This document shows positions 1 through 11,480 of a DNA stretch of 64,000 nucleotides, piece by piece (position 1 is the stretch's first letter; each line of letters starts with the position of its first letter). This DNA is from Callorhinus ursinus (taxonomy: Eukaryota; Chordata; Mammalia; Carnivora; Otariidae). The stretch is from NCBI RefSeq assembly GCF_003265705.1, contig NW_020313005.1, positions 16,560,109 to 16,624,108 on the forward strand, given 5' to 3'. Made by a program: the position numbers and the translations under genes. The notes under the pieces were generated by a model, which did no database searches, was not told the DNA's origin, and saw only the letters and a program-made list of their open reading frames with translations.

Positions 1-1302
1 CCCATGACCCCAGGAGAGTGTCAACACAACTGCCAAGGCAAGAACCTAGAATCTGGATGCAAGGTCATAGGAAAGTTGAGAAGATAATCATTTGTTTTGA
101 TAAAAATGGGATATTTATTGGAACAAGTGGGTAAAGAAGAGAAACAGTCCAGCGAGAAGCTCCATGGTGCTATTGTAGGGAGAGTAAATTGCCTTTCATG
201 GTCTGCTCAAAGTGTTTGACATGTTTGGTAAACTCCAAGGATCTTTTCTGTTTCTATTCTATTGCAGGGCTGGGGAGACAGGGGTACACTTACATTGGAC
301 CAAAGAGGCTGGGAAACAAATCCTTTTATACTACTATTGTGCTAGGTTCCCTTTGACCTGAGCAGTAGAATTTGCTCCCCTACTCTGTCCCCCTGTTGCT
401 ATCCCTCAACACACTCACACAGAAAACTCACAAATTTTCCTTCTCTCCTTCCTCCTTCCTTTCCTGCTTCCACATTGGACTAATAAGAACCAAAGGGAGT
501 AAAAGTGTGAGGGCTCTTAACAACAATTCCCTGCTTTCAGTAACATCACAGAAGCTCAGTGAACAGCCCTGGAGGGCCACCTTCCTCCAAGGACTGCCAA
601 GGCCATTTGCAACATTTCTCACCAATTTTTGGAGGGCATGAAGAACAGATAATGCAATTTCTCATCTTTGTAGCTAGACACAGACACAAGTTGCAGGCAC
701 TGTGGAGACTCATGCTGAGTCAGGAAACAGTCCAGTTTGCACTCAAACATCCCCACATTTGTGCTCGAATGCTGGGCTGCTCTGTGCCAGAGAAGTGGCT
801 AATAGGGTGCTAAATCAGGAAGCAGAGGTCAGCTCCCTGAAGGGGAACAGCAAGTTCTCTGTGGGTGTTTATGAGGGTGGTGGAAGAAGGGCCGGTTATA
901 CAAGTTAAAAGAAAAGGAAAAGAAAATAACTAGTCTTTGAGTTTTGCAAAACTCAAGTAGAAACAGATGGGATCTGTGTCTTAATTGAGCTATTATTAGA
1001 TGCTAAATTTGAACCACTCTTAACTGTGCCACCTTCCCCCAAATTACTGATTTACTCAAAAAGCCCTGATTGTTTTTCTGTGGTTTTTGGCAAAGGTAAA
1101 CTGAATGAACAAAGATGTCAAATTCTAATTGTCTTTTTCTCCCTTACGTCAGCTGTTGAAAGAGGTCTTATCCTCAAAGAGACAAAAGTGGACGCTGACA
1201 GTGGGGTTTTTTTTTGCTTTTCATTTACAGAGTTAGAGTCAATGAATTTCTGGGCCTTGAAGAACCATTTCCACCCTCGGCTTCCCTTGATGAGCTGTTG
1301 AT

Positions 1303-1303
<1 letters not shown>
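1..1303. other. Unassigned unique DNA
   Basis: No gene or recognised repeat was found. The open frames at 372-641, 559-813 and 1026-1301 are short, have no recognisable domain and overlap frames on the other strand, so I treat them as chance. A C/T-rich run lies near 435-470. Confidence 0.5.
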
Positions 1304-1343
<40 letters not shown>

Positions 1344-1361
1344 GCGTGTGTGTGTGTGTGT
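1304..1361 (+). repeat. (GT)n microsatellite
   Basis: Uninterrupted GT dinucleotides run for about 34 bases, then two GTGC interruptions, then more GT. It generates spurious Val-Cys frames on the plus strand and Thr-His frames on the minus strand. It is likely length-polymorphic, although the interruptions should stabilise the 3' half. Confidence 0.97.
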
Positions 1362-2940
1362 TGGTGTGGGGAGTGGGGAATGGAGTCAGAGAAAAGGGTA
1401 ACACACATGTGTCTTTAGGTATGTGAAGAGCTTTACTCCTGTCTTGGAAAGTACATTTCATGATGTGGATGATGCAAAGAGGTGGGTGAATGAAGACACT
1501 CAGCATACCATATTGGGGATCCTCTGCTCTGTTCTCTGTGCCTTTAGTTGGCACACCCTGGGTATTAGGCATTGACGTGTGGTGGGTGGAATCTTGGACA
1601 GGATCATAGCTTTACACTCATCTCTTAAACGCAGCGTTCTTACATGTGAATGGCGAAAGGACTAAGTAATCTCAACATTAAATTGCTCTAGAAATTAAAC
1701 ATTGCAAATATGAGAACAAAACTTGTTGTTGCTGATGCTAAGGAGTAGGAATCTGGGTCTTTCTTAGAGGAGGTTAATTTGATTCCAAACTAGGGCTGGA
1801 CAATGTGATACCTATTCTGGAGGCATTCTGCCTCATTCACCCTGATACCTACCTGGCTCCTTCTCCCAACCCTGCAGGTATAGTTGTGAAGATCGAAGGA
1901 GGAGAGGGAACTGTTGGTTTCCTTCCAACTTCAAGCCCCAGTTCAGTATAATTTCGGCCTTTGTCTTGACACTTTCTATCATGTTGTTCGGGCACATTGA
2001 GTTCTGTTCTTCTCCATAGGGAAGGGGTGAAAAGTTCAGCTTTAGCTCCGGCCATGCTGCCCTTCTTCTTTCTGGTCTCCTGAAAAGAGTTGCTGATGCT
2101 CGCAGCTGATGGCACTTAGTCATGCAGCCTTGTGCTCATGATCTGCTCACCTCCCTGCCTTCAATAAATAGTGATAGGGCTGGGCTCACAGCATCTCCAG
2201 ACTCTCCCAGCAGGATTTGTAGTCATGGCCTGATTTACACTTTTTTTTCTTCCTGTCAACAATCTGTGAAGCATTTGTTGAGAAGAGAAAGGTGAGGAAG
2301 ATGGTAGCATGTTTCTCTGGCCATTAACCTATGTGTTTCAAAGACCAGACAACTTCAAGTTAAAAGTAAAATGAAAGGAAGATGAAGTGTCGGGCATGGG
2401 AGCACTGTTGGTGGCCTTGATACCTATGCCCCTTGCTTGGGCAGCTGCTGCCCCATCCCAAGGATTGATCATGTTCCCTGATGTCCCAGCTTCCTCTGCA
2501 GCTATTTATGGCAAGTTGGTTTCCAGGAAAGCTTTTCCATAACCGATAAAAAGCTCAGTTACCACAGGCATTAGCCTTTTCCCTTTTTCTTGCTTTGAAT
2601 GTCAGCAGCCATTTTATGGGCATGAGGTGGCAAGCATGGATGCAAAAGCCCACATGCTGAGGGCAGAAACCTGGAAGGTAGAGCCTGGACCCCAGATGGC
2701 CTTTCTGAATATCTCAGCACTAGTGACTTTCTCCCCCCAGACTTCATGGTCCAGGAGAAGGGGAAATCTCTATTTCTTTAACCCACTGTACATGAAACTG
2801 TTACTTCCCATTGGAAGCACTCCTAATAAGTATTGGTACAACTCGGTGAGATCCTCTAAGAGGCTGCTGAGACTTGCATAGATCCTGCTGACTTCTCATC
2901 TGGACATGGCCAGCTGATGCACAGAAGTGGTTCCTGGGGG
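1362..2940. other. Unassigned unique DNA
   Basis: No convincing gene or repeat was found. Two overlapping minus-strand frames at 1833-2123 (96 and 88 residues) resemble no family I recognise and share the same DNA in different frames, which argues against either being real. Confidence 0.45.
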
Positions 2941-2942
2941 CT

Positions 2943-3075
2943 GAGAGTGAGTGTGAATGTGTGTGTGAGAGAGAGCAAGATGGGAGGACGAGAGAAGAAA
3001 GAGAGAAGGAGAGAGGAGAGGGAGCAGATGTGGTGGGCAGCAGCATAACAATGAAGAAGAAAGAGAAGAAAGATT
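2943..3075 (+). repeat. Purine-rich (GA/GT) low-complexity tract
   Basis: A short GT-rich start (GTGTGTGTGAGAGAGAG) grades into an irregular GA-rich stretch with few pyrimidines. It is simple-sequence DNA, and the frames crossing it are compositional artefacts. Confidence 0.75.
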
Positions 3076-3319
3076 CAAATCCTGGGAACATCTACCCAAA
3101 TCAAATATTTGGAAAAGATGTAGCTCAGTCTCCTGACCCTCACCTCAGCTCTCTGCCAGCCATTTTTCCCTTTCAGGAGGCCTAATCTACTTTTTAAAAA
3201 ATGTATTTTACAGAAATGCAAAGTCCTCGCTCAGTGACAGGTTATTCTAAGGACTGGGGAAACAAACATAAAAACAAGGACTAGAGCTCACATTCTTGGC
3301 AGTGCCTATTTATTTTGCA

Positions 3320-3535
3320 ATATTTCACATACAGAATTCTATTTAATGTTTAAAATGATATAGTGAAATAAGTAGAGCTGTTTCCCCACCATTTTATAGA
3401 TGGAAAACCTGAGGCTTAGTTTAAGGTTAAGTAACTTCTCCCAGATCACACAGCTGATCACCATGGGAGCCAGCATTTGCAACCATACCTAAGTGCAGGA
3501 GTCAGCTTGCTTTCTGCTGAGCTATGAATTTCTGC
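3320..3535 (-). mobile_element. MIR SINE fragment, antisense
   Basis: Recognised from the antisense MIR pattern: CCATTTTATAGATGGAAAAC, then CTGAGGCTTAG, then GTTAAGTAACTT, then a CACACAGCTGAT segment. MIRs are ancient tRNA-derived SINEs shared by all mammals. Boundaries are approximate. Confidence 0.75.
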
Positions 3536-3584
3536 CTTTTAGGGGCTGCCAGTCTAATGGGGTAGAGACAATAGGAAAGATACT

Positions 3585-3745
3585 AATGAAGAGCATGACT
3601 TTGGAGTCAAAAGGGACCAGAGTTAGAGTACCAGCTCCACTACTAGTTGATTATGTATATTAGCATAGCTTAGTCTTTGCTCCTTGACTTGGAAACTGGA
3701 AATGTTAATGGCCAGAATTTAGTAAATATTCAATATATGATAGCT
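3585..3745 (+). mobile_element. MIR SINE fragment, sense
   Basis: The head reads GAGCATGACTTTGGAGTCA, followed by a degraded 'caaatccagctccactac' type core and a tail near TAGTAAATATTCAATA. It lies in opposite orientation to the MIR just upstream, so these are two separate ancient insertions. Confidence 0.6.
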
Positions 3746-3765
3746 GATGATATAAGGTATGTATG

Positions 3766-3793
3766 TGAGAGAGAGAGAGAAAGAGAGAGAGAC
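3766..3793 (+). repeat. (GA)n microsatellite
   Basis: About 28 bases of GA repeats with one AA interruption near 3780. Confidence 0.93.
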
Positions 3794-3914
3794 AGTTTTC
3801 AATGACTGAAATATAATGTGATAGCTATATTTTTTGCATTTATAAAGCACTGCCATCTACAAATAGAAGTAGGTACTAACTAGCTGAGGGAAATCAACAA
3901 CAACATCACCACTT

Positions 3915-4190
3915 TTCTGTGGACATTTGAGCTGGAACTTACAGGATGGGCAGATCTCATTAGTCTGAGAAGCAAGAGTTGGAAGAGGCCCTCTGAGCAG
4001 AGAGCTTGGGCACAAAGATGGATATATGATACAGCATTATGTATTAGAGTCACAGTGTGTGGGTGTGTTGGGAGACCTTGGTGTGGCCCAAGGAATGGGA
4101 AGAGAGGGAGGTGAGATTAGAAAAATATGCTCGAGGTCAACCTATGAAAGTTTTTGTGTGCCATGATAAGCCAAGGCAGACAGTGAGCCT
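3915..4190 (-). mobile_element. L2 LINE fragment, antisense
   Basis: Ordered antisense L2 landmarks are present: 'acatttgagctggaactt', then an 'aggccctctgagcagag' block, then GTGTGCCATGATAAG, which parallels the L2 'taggccatggtaag' segment. It is diverged and its limits are uncertain; similarity may extend to about 4330. Confidence 0.5.
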
Positions 4191-6259
4191 GGATATCAAC
4201 TCGTCCTTAAAGGAAAACAGAGAGCCTTCTCTTTGGCTTAAAACACAGCTTCCAGGTGCTGGTAGGCAGATGGGTAAGCTGATGGAATTGATGAGGGTGT
4301 CACTTGGGATGATGAGGGTGATTCCTTTCTCCTCCCTGCCCTTCCACCCTGCCACATCTTCCTTTACAGCTCATCTGCAGAAGTGCTGCTTTTCCAAGCA
4401 AGCACGAGAATGCATCTGAGTGGGGAAAATTGTGCTTCTGCATCTCCCTATCACAATAGCATCTTTTAAGAAGGCAATAGCTCTAATGGGCATCTCTATT
4501 ACAGTAATAGCTAAAGGCATCACTTGCAAGTGGTATTAAAAAGGCAGAGAGAATATGAGTCAATAATCTATGTTTTTCGTTGGGGGGGGAGGTGCTATCT
4601 TCTCCTACAAGGAGAATTTATCCAAAATATCTGGTACCATTTAATAAGAAAACTCACCAATATGCCATCTTTCAGCCCCAACCCTTGACTATTCATACTG
4701 TTTGGGGATATCTTTATTCCACTATCATATTCTGTTCAGCCCAGAAAGCCTCCTAAAATACATCTAAGAAGAGCTATCTTGCCCTGTCCATGAAAAGCAA
4801 AGTGGAACCCCATGCTCATTCCCATAACAGAGTTTCCAGTGGCCCTTAGGTCCCCTCTGTCCTCTTTTAGCCATAGAGAAATGCATTGCTCATGGATTTC
4901 CCCACAATTTCTCCTCTGAGTGGTCCTTCCATGGGGCAGGATTTGTCCACTCTTAGGATGTCCAGCTGACTTAGTCTAGTGTCCTCCTCCAAGTCTTACC
5001 TATGTAATTAAGCTGTCATATGATAATTCAGTCTCATCTAAAGACACAAGAGCATGCTTGCTTTCTCTCTTCTTCTGTGCAACTTGAGAGCACAGAGCTG
5101 TTGCTGTGGCATTGTCTCCGTCTCTCCTTGTTAGGAAAAATGGCTTTGCCTTGTGGACATGCCCTGGGTGAGGCAGAAGGTAAGTGGAGGAATTACAGGG
5201 TGGGATGAAGTGCTGATTGTTTCACCTTGGGTCCTCAGTTTTAATGCTGTTAGATCCTGTGGGAGTTTGAAACTGTGCTCTTGTAATCCTTCTTTCTTGG
5301 CCTACTTTATTTCTCATTTCTGGATTCCCAGCCCAAGGCAGGGTTAACATGTGTGACTAATATCATATCCACCCAAGATGTTTCTCACCTCATTCCCTTC
5401 AGCCAGCCCCTGCTCTTCAGCCCCTCATCTCCTGTTACATTTATTTCCATCAGAGAGAGAGAGAGAGAGATGGAATCTTTCCTTGTGATTATGGCAGCTT
5501 GACAAGGTTCTGTTTTTCTGAGTGAATAACCCCAGAAGACCCAAGCCCCCAACTCTGAACCTCCCTTGGTGTGTCTATATGGGAACCCAGTCCTGTCTGA
5601 TGACAGGCAGCCTCTAAGGGGAGCTGGGAAGGGACATTACCGCATGGGAGGGGAAGGCCCAATTCTAGTGGGGAGAGAGCTGGGGGCTCTCTCTTCTAGC
5701 TGTGTGGCTGTTTACAGCACAGTCTCACTGCAAAGCAGCCAGTTGGCTTACCAAGCCCAGCCATTTCAGGTCCATTCTTCACACCACATGCCCTTTCTCT
5801 CCATGAATAACCATCTTTTTCAAAATCCCAAGAAATTCTGCCTTCTTGAAGAAAGCCTGTTAGATGGGCTCTACTTCTGAAGGAGATAGTGGCACAACAA
5901 TGAGAGGAAAATGCACTTAGTAGTGACTTAGTAGATGATCTAAATGCAAGACACAGCTCCCCTGCCTATGCCTTGTTTAATGCCTAAAACCACCATAGAA
6001 ATGACACTACCCCACTTAGGCCTCATGTGAGAGTGCCTTCATACACCACTCAGATGAATGTTGCCATGGCAGTACCCTACCCCTCAGAAAGGTTAGTGCT
6101 TTATGGGGGGCTTTTGGGTTATTTTATGGAGCTAAGTGTTTTCCTTGAGAGTCAGGGCTGAGCCTCCTACCGCTTTGCCATCTCCCACGTGGAACGTCCC
6201 TTCTTGCACTGAAATCATTTTGACAATTGTGAACCACTTGCAAGATGAATAAAATGCAC
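4191..6259. other. Unassigned unique DNA
   Basis: No gene was recognised. The frames at 4057-4419 (120 residues) and 5566-5880 (104 residues) match no family I know. A possible 45-nt exon-like segment with good splice signals lies at 5135-5179 (see findings). A G run lies at about 4582-4589. Confidence 0.45.
5452..5470 (+). repeat. (GA)n microsatellite, short
   Basis: A perfect AG run of about 19 bases. Confidence 0.9.
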
Positions 6260-6365
6260 CTGTTAGCCTTCTGTTGAGCAACAACTATGTCAGAGCTCTG
6301 TGCAAGGTGCTGTGGGACTGCAAAGGTGAATAAGACATGATGATCCCTCCCTAGATGTTTAGTCA
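6260..6365 (-). mobile_element. L2 3' end, antisense
   Basis: Shows the L2 antisense 3'-end order: 'tgttgagcaacaactatgtc', 'tgcaaggtgctgtgggact', 'gtgaataagacatgatgatc'. This is the degenerate form of the mammal-wide 'attgagcacctactatgtgccaggc' consensus. Confidence 0.65.
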
Positions 6366-7147
6366 ATGAGGGAGCAGAACATGCTCATGAATAATGTCAC
6401 CCCAAGAAAATGGAATATGCCCTTTGATCCAGGTGTGCAAGGGAGCCCTGAATGACTTTTTGGGCCCACTTGGTCTAATCCTAGCCTGACATTCTCTATT
6501 CATAGCACATGTTCTTTTTTCCCATAAGAACACACTCATGTGCATATTGATTCAAGGTCTTGAGCCTCTAGTATATCAGTCCTTTCTATTCTAGTCACAA
6601 ACAATGGGTGGGCAGGGGACTTGTCCTTGGCTCCTCATCCCTCTTTCACCAAAACCTCCATGCCTCACTCAGGGTCCTAACAGGAGTGAGTGCCAGCATG
6701 ATGACTCCAGCCCTGGGACACCCACCAGCCTGCTCTCTTCCTGCTTTGTATAGCAGCTGAGCCACTTCACCCTTGGTTCCAGTGAGCCAGTGAACCTTGT
6801 TCTGCCAAAGTCACCTGCAGTCATTGGGCTTCACCCTGAAAGGCCTTCTCTTCTGAATAACCATCACCCAGGGGGCACCATGCCCTGTCTGGCTCAGGCA
6901 ACTACCCAGGATTTCCAGACTAAGATAAGACCATCCATCTGGGGGAGCTCATGGGTGCCAGCAGCCGGCTGGACCAGATGGCTGGAGGCCACAGGCTCCA
7001 GCCCTACGATAAGCAAGGGCCGTAAAAAAAATACCCACTGAGGCTAGCGACCAAAGACTGCAGTGTGAATGGGATCAAATTAATCAGAACAGAAAAGGAA
7101 GAGCACAGGAGCAGTAGCTCTTCGGTCAGAGGTATATAAGTTCAAGG
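6366..7147. other. Unassigned unique DNA
   Basis: No gene or confident repeat is visible. Composition is moderately GC-rich around 6600-7010. The 83-residue plus-strand frame at 6790-7041 has no recognisable feature. Confidence 0.45.
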
Positions 7148-7350
7148 CCATCACTGAGCACTTTCCTTGCTGCAGACTCTGTGGCAAACCATTTGACCTT
7201 CACAATAGCCTATTGTGGGTGGACTATTATGATCTCCATTCAACAGAGGAGGAAATGGGGGCACAGAGATGTTCAGTTTCTTGGCCAAGTTAGATAGGAG
7301 GTGGAGCTGATATTCGAACCAAGGTGAGTCTGATTCCAATGCTCCTGTCC
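7148..7350 (-). mobile_element. MIR SINE, antisense
   Basis: Nearly complete antisense MIR order: 'cactgagcactttccttgct', 'ccttcacaatagcctattg', 'gatctccattcaacagagga', 'ggaaatgggggcacagag', 'cgaaccaaggtgagtctgat'. It is one of the better-preserved MIRs in the window. Confidence 0.8.
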
Positions 7351-7809
7351 TTAAATATTCCCCTATAAAGCGTGTGGGTAAAACAAATAAAATAAATGAC
7401 GGGAAGAAAGACACCTGGGCTGGACAGACATTGTTAGTCAAAATTACACATCATGAGTTTGCTCCTTCCTTCCTTCTTTTCTTCCTCTCCATCAACATTT
7501 ATTAAAGCCTCCTATTTATATGTGTTCCACAATTACTGTCAAAATCATGTGCTCCTAGGTATGTAAGTTCATCTCTCTACCTCATAGTATCAAAGCTGCC
7601 TCAGCTTTCTCTCTGCTTCTATGCTCAGTGCTAAAATTGTCTTCATTCCTAGGCCTGCAACTGTGGGCATTCGGTAGAGTTTTTGTACGCCCTACAGGCA
7701 GAGTAACTGCATGGAACCTTGTGCAAGTACTTTGTGGAGGCTTCTGTTATGATTATGTAGGTATAATGATAATATTATGTCCTGGTTTGATGGAGTTGGA
7801 AAGAGAAGA

Positions 7810-8010
7810 AGTTTGGAATTTGCCAGATATAGAATGGCATCTAGCTCTGATACTTACCTACTATATGCTTTCAAAAAATATATTTACCTTCTTTGAGATT
7901 CAGTTTCCTAGTGTTGAAAATTCATTCTGATGGGTAATTAAACAAGAAAGTAGACGTCAAGCTTCTAGCACAGTACCTGGCACATTATGGGTGTACAATA
8001 AATGTTAATC
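7810..8010 (+). mobile_element. MIR SINE, sense
   Basis: Sense MIR signature with 'gagattcagtttcctagtg' followed by 'cacagtacctggcacattat' and 'acaataaatgttaat' at the 3' end. The 5' half is weak. Confidence 0.7.
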
Positions 8011-8029
8011 CCTATTTCTCTTCTCTGAT

Positions 8030-8165
8030 TAGATTTTAAGCTTCTTGGGATCAGTGCCCATTGTGTTTAGCTTTGTATCTTCCACAGCACAAGCATCTAT
8101 CTCTACATATTGGACTCACATAGTTTTGTGAAATAAATAGATACAGAAATGAATGAATAAATTTT
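8030..8165 (+). mobile_element. L2 3' end, sense
   Basis: Shows 'ttttaagcttcttgggatca', then 'agctttgtatcttccacagc', and ends in 'gaatgaatgaataaatt', which is the usual sense L2 3' end with its short terminal repeat. Confidence 0.65.
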
Positions 8166-8244
8166 AAAGAATGAGCAAATGAAAAGTGTTTCATGGATGA
8201 AGCCTCTGAGATCTTCTCCTTGTGATGATTCTCAAGGTTGTATT

Positions 8245-8385
8245 TATATTAGCAAGTCATTATTAAGCAACTATTCTGATAAATACTGAGGATAACAAGA
8301 TGAATTAAATCTGCTCTGTGCCATGAAGGAGTTTACAGTGAAATGGAGGAGATATTCAAAAACAACAATCTATAAGTGTATGAAA
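8245..8385 (-). mobile_element. L2 3' end, antisense
   Basis: The order 'attaagcaactattctgata', 'gaggataacaagatgaatt', 'gccatgaaggagtttacagt', 'gaaatggaggagatattc' matches the antisense L2 3' end. Probably the same insertion as the L2 piece at 8660-8935, separated by a MIR. Confidence 0.7.
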
Positions 8386-8389
8386 GAAC

Positions 8390-8585
8390 ACAGGCATCTG
8401 GGAGATTGGGTCCTAATTTTTGCTGTTACTTGCAGTGCAATCTTGGGAACTTACTTCTCATATCTGACTAAGTCTTTGTTTTCTCCTCTGCAAGACTGAG
8501 GTAGGTGTATATTCAAGTTTTTAATGAGATGTGCCCAGCAGAGTGCCTGGCCCATTGTAGATGTTAAATAATCAATAGCTGATAT
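8390..8585 (+). mobile_element. MIR SINE, sense
   Basis: Core and 3' MIR landmarks: 'gcaatcttgggaacttactt', 'gtctttgttttctcctctgc', 'agagtgcctggcccattgta'. It sits between two L2 pieces of the same orientation, consistent with insertion into an older L2. Confidence 0.7.
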
Positions 8586-8659
8586 GATGATTAGCCAGAT
8601 ATACTCATCAGTACCATGCTCTAGGGGCTCAAGTTCCAAGAAGATATCACTCATTATAT

Positions 8660-8935
8660 GGAGTCCTAGTGAGTCATGAACAATTAAGAAGGAGAAGAAA
8701 AGGTATTCCTGATGATGGAAATATCATACATTAGTTCAGCAGCTACAGGCAGAGACACCAAAAAATTCATCTTGAGAAAAAAACAAGGAGATGAGAAAGT
8801 GATGGGGAGGAAAACATAAGTCTGGATCATAGAGGAATTTAAAGGTCAAACAAAGGCATTTGGAATTTATTTTATAGGAAATAACAAGCAAATAAAAAAA
8901 TTTAATATAGGAGAATTGTGATCAGAGGTGTGTTT
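8660..8935 (-). mobile_element. L2 internal fragment, antisense
   Basis: Contains 'ggtattcctgatgatggaa' and 'gaatttaaaggtcaaacaaa' and 'catttggaatttattttat', matching the antisense L2 series (extra base pairs before the ORF segment). Read with 8245-8385 as a single split L2 copy. Confidence 0.6.
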
Positions 8936-8939
8936 AGGG

Positions 8940-9450
8940 ACATAAGTTAAGGTCCCTATTCAAATTCTTCTGATAGCTTTCCATATAATTCAGAACAAAT
9001 TCCAATATTCTTACCATGGCTTACCAGACCTCCCCTCTCCAGATCATTCCCCATGTTTTATCACTTCCTGGTCCCCCATACCCCTGCACCCCTGCCATAC
9101 TGGTCTCCTTACTTTTCAGAAGCCCATTAAGCATCAGTCTTGGAGCCTTTGACCCTGTTGGTCCCTTCATGTAGGGTGCTTTCCCAGGAGGATTCTCAAT
9201 GGCACATTTCCTCCATTCAGATCTCTGCTCAAAGGCCAATGAACCAGGAAGGTCTTTCCTGCTTGGTTGTCTAAATAGCACTGCCCAGCAATTTGTGCAT
9301 GCTTACGTACTTTACCATTTCAGCCCTTATCACCACTTCATGTATACCTTGGTCTTATTTGGCTTTTGCTTCCATAAATTAGAAGCTGCACAAAACCAGA
9401 ACAGAGCCCAGCAAAGAAAGATGCTCAGTCGTTATCTGTTGAATAAGTGA
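8940..9450 (+). mobile_element. L2 fragment, sense
   Basis: Long sense L2 run: 'tccaatattcttaccatggc', 'ttaccagacctcccctctcc', 'cagatctctgctcaaaggcc', 'aggtctttcctgcttggttg' and a tail at 'tctgttgaataagtgaatc'. It abuts the antisense L2 head-to-head. Confidence 0.72.
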
Positions 9451-9574
9451 ATCATCTAAATAGTGATAGATAAATAAGAGGTTTACCAAATAACACAGAT
9501 GAGAGATGATGAGGCCCAACCAAGGCAATGATGGGAAGGAAAAGCAGTAAATCTGTTGATTAGTCAGACATTAA

Positions 9575-9745
9575 ATTTCGTTTCTGAGTATCTAGTCAAA
9601 GCCCCATACTAAGTCCTGAGAATACAAGATAGATGGGATCTTTGCTTTCTCTGAACTTAGAGTTCACTAGGAAAGACAAAAACAATAGAAAAGGTGATTA
9701 TGAGACTGTACAATAAGAGATTCAGAGAATTTGGGGGGTGGTAGA
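9575..9745 (-). mobile_element. L2 3' end, antisense
   Basis: Shows 'gagtatctagtcaaagcccc', 'actaagtcctgagaatacaa' and 'ttagagttcactaggaaaga', a diverged L2 antisense 3' end. The following 300 bases may be further L2 but are too decayed to call. Confidence 0.55.
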
Positions 9746-10554
9746 GGACAGGGATAAATTAACATAATAAGCATTTTCATCAATTCATTCATTGTTTAAT
9801 CATTGAATCCACCAATCGGGCAATGAAGGAGAAGGGCAAGTCAAATCTGTTTCCATTTGGGCTTAACTATGAAGGGGCTATTGCATTATTTGAGATCAGA
9901 ATGATGCAGGGGAAGGCAAGGGCAAGAGGGAAGGGTCCTAGCTTTAAGTGTCTATGGTGAGCAGTGGGTGAGCTGGATGTGAGAAAGAAGAAGTAGTGGT
10001 TGCAGATTTCTTTTCCAAGAGGTTGGCAGCGTGGGGGCATGGAGAGTGATGAAGAGGCATCTCAGTGGGGAGGTTTCAGTTTAGTTTTGAATTTAGTTGT
10101 TTGTTATTTTGGGGGAATTTGAACATGTTTGTAATTTGGCATGAGAAGAGTGAGGAAAAAGAATGTCCCAACGAGTCACTAGATATTATGGAAGAAGATC
10201 ATGCAGGAGACAGGCAGGTAAGGGGTTAAGACCAGAATATTTATCCTTCCAAAGGAGGAGAAAAAGTATTTCTCAGAATCAACACAGAAGATGATTTCGG
10301 CAGTGGACACATTTTGATTTGGAGAAGTTATGGGCGCTCATGAGATCTTCTCAGTCTTCCTCTTGTCAAAGGGTGAAAGATGAGATTTCAGAAGATTGGA
10401 TTTGAAAAGAAACCAGGAGGTGGTACTATGAGGACTGGGCAGCAGGTCCAGCAGTGTCCTTAAGCCTGCTGGTGAGGAGCTGAAGTGAGCCCAGCTAGGG
10501 GGAAAACCTCCCCCAACCACCACGCACACTTCTTTAAAAACCTGTGGTTTATCA
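9746..10554. other. Unassigned, possibly decayed L2
   Basis: No gene found. Purine-biased text such as 'gtgagctggatgtgagaaag' is reminiscent of antisense L2 body sequence, but I could not align it with confidence. Confidence 0.35.
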
Positions 10555-10760
10555 TGCACTTACTTATGACAGGCATCTACCAAGGACTCTCCATATATTA
10601 TTGCCAGTAATACTCACCAAAACCCTATGGAGACAAGGGTTATTATCTATATTCTATGGGTAGACAAAGAAATCTGAGAGTAACTTTATCAGAGTTAGAC
10701 AGCTACTAAAAAGAACCAGGTTTGAATCCAGATCAAAGCACACACCAGTTCATCCAACGT
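10555..10760 (-). mobile_element. MIR SINE, antisense
   Basis: Antisense MIR order: 'gacaggcatctaccaaggac', 'ccaaaaccctatggagaca', 'gggtagacaaagaaatctga', 'agttagacagctactaaaa', 'gtttgaatccagatcaaagc'. Confidence 0.72.
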
Positions 10761-11156
10761 ATGAGGTTACACTTTCTTCTAAGGGCCCCATCTGAGATGG
10801 TTGTTTTCCTAGAAATAGCCTCATCTGGGGTAGTGTATAGTACATGAAATGGTATTATTTAGGGTCTCCAAGTCTGAGCTGGTTTTAGGAGCACTTTAAG
10901 AAATTGCCATGAGTTTATATTCCTTTCATAGAGCAAACTGTCCAATGACAATTCAAGCATAAACCTGTATTTCTCAATATACCTCTGTATGACTATAGGG
11001 TGCCCTTTGTCTTAAGTGGGTTTAGTGGGTAGTCAGTGTTGATAGAACCAGCTTCCAAGATTACAAGGAAGTTTGTTGATTCCTTTTGCAGGGAGGTCCT
11101 TTGAAATGAACTGCCTGCCAAGCTTGGCCAGCAGACTGTTTATATGAGCATTTATT

Positions 11157-11175
11157 AAAAAAAAAAAAAAAAAAA
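11157..11175 (+). repeat. Poly(A) run of 19
   Basis: An uninterrupted A19. I do not recognise a retroposon body upstream of it, so it is either a lone homopolymer or the tail of an element too old to name. Confidence 0.85.
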
Positions 11176-11279
11176 TCCAGACCTGACCTGGATGAGACCT
11201 TGAGGTTCCAGAATTAATATATGTCCTGTTCCTGCCATACCTGTGACACTGTGAATTTGTAACCACAAACAAAACCTGG

Positions 11280-11480
11280 ACAGATTCCATGCCAGCCGTG
11301 ACTTTAATTAAAGCTATTTGGAGGGGCTGAAGGCTAATTTAAAGGTGATTGCCAGATGGGTTTTCTCAAGTCTAAAAGTGCTAGTTTGACGATTAATGAT
11401 AGTGCAGGACTTAATTGGCTTGAGTTAAACAAGGAAAAAGCAATAGAGGGAGAGCATAAGCTGACAGGACCCTTTGTCCA
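11280..11480. promoter_or_regulatory. Candidate conserved non-coding element
   Basis: Repeat-free DNA packed with homeodomain-type cores: TTAATTAA at 11304-11311, CTAATTT near 11334, a GATTAATGAT segment near 11390 and TTAATTGG near 11410. This resembles developmental enhancers in texture only; conservation cannot be judged from one sequence. Confidence 0.22.

Noticed and set aside
1118..1572. Frames with Cys-Val or Thr-His repeats
   Set aside because: Translation of the (GT)n microsatellite. The same applies near 29482-29830.
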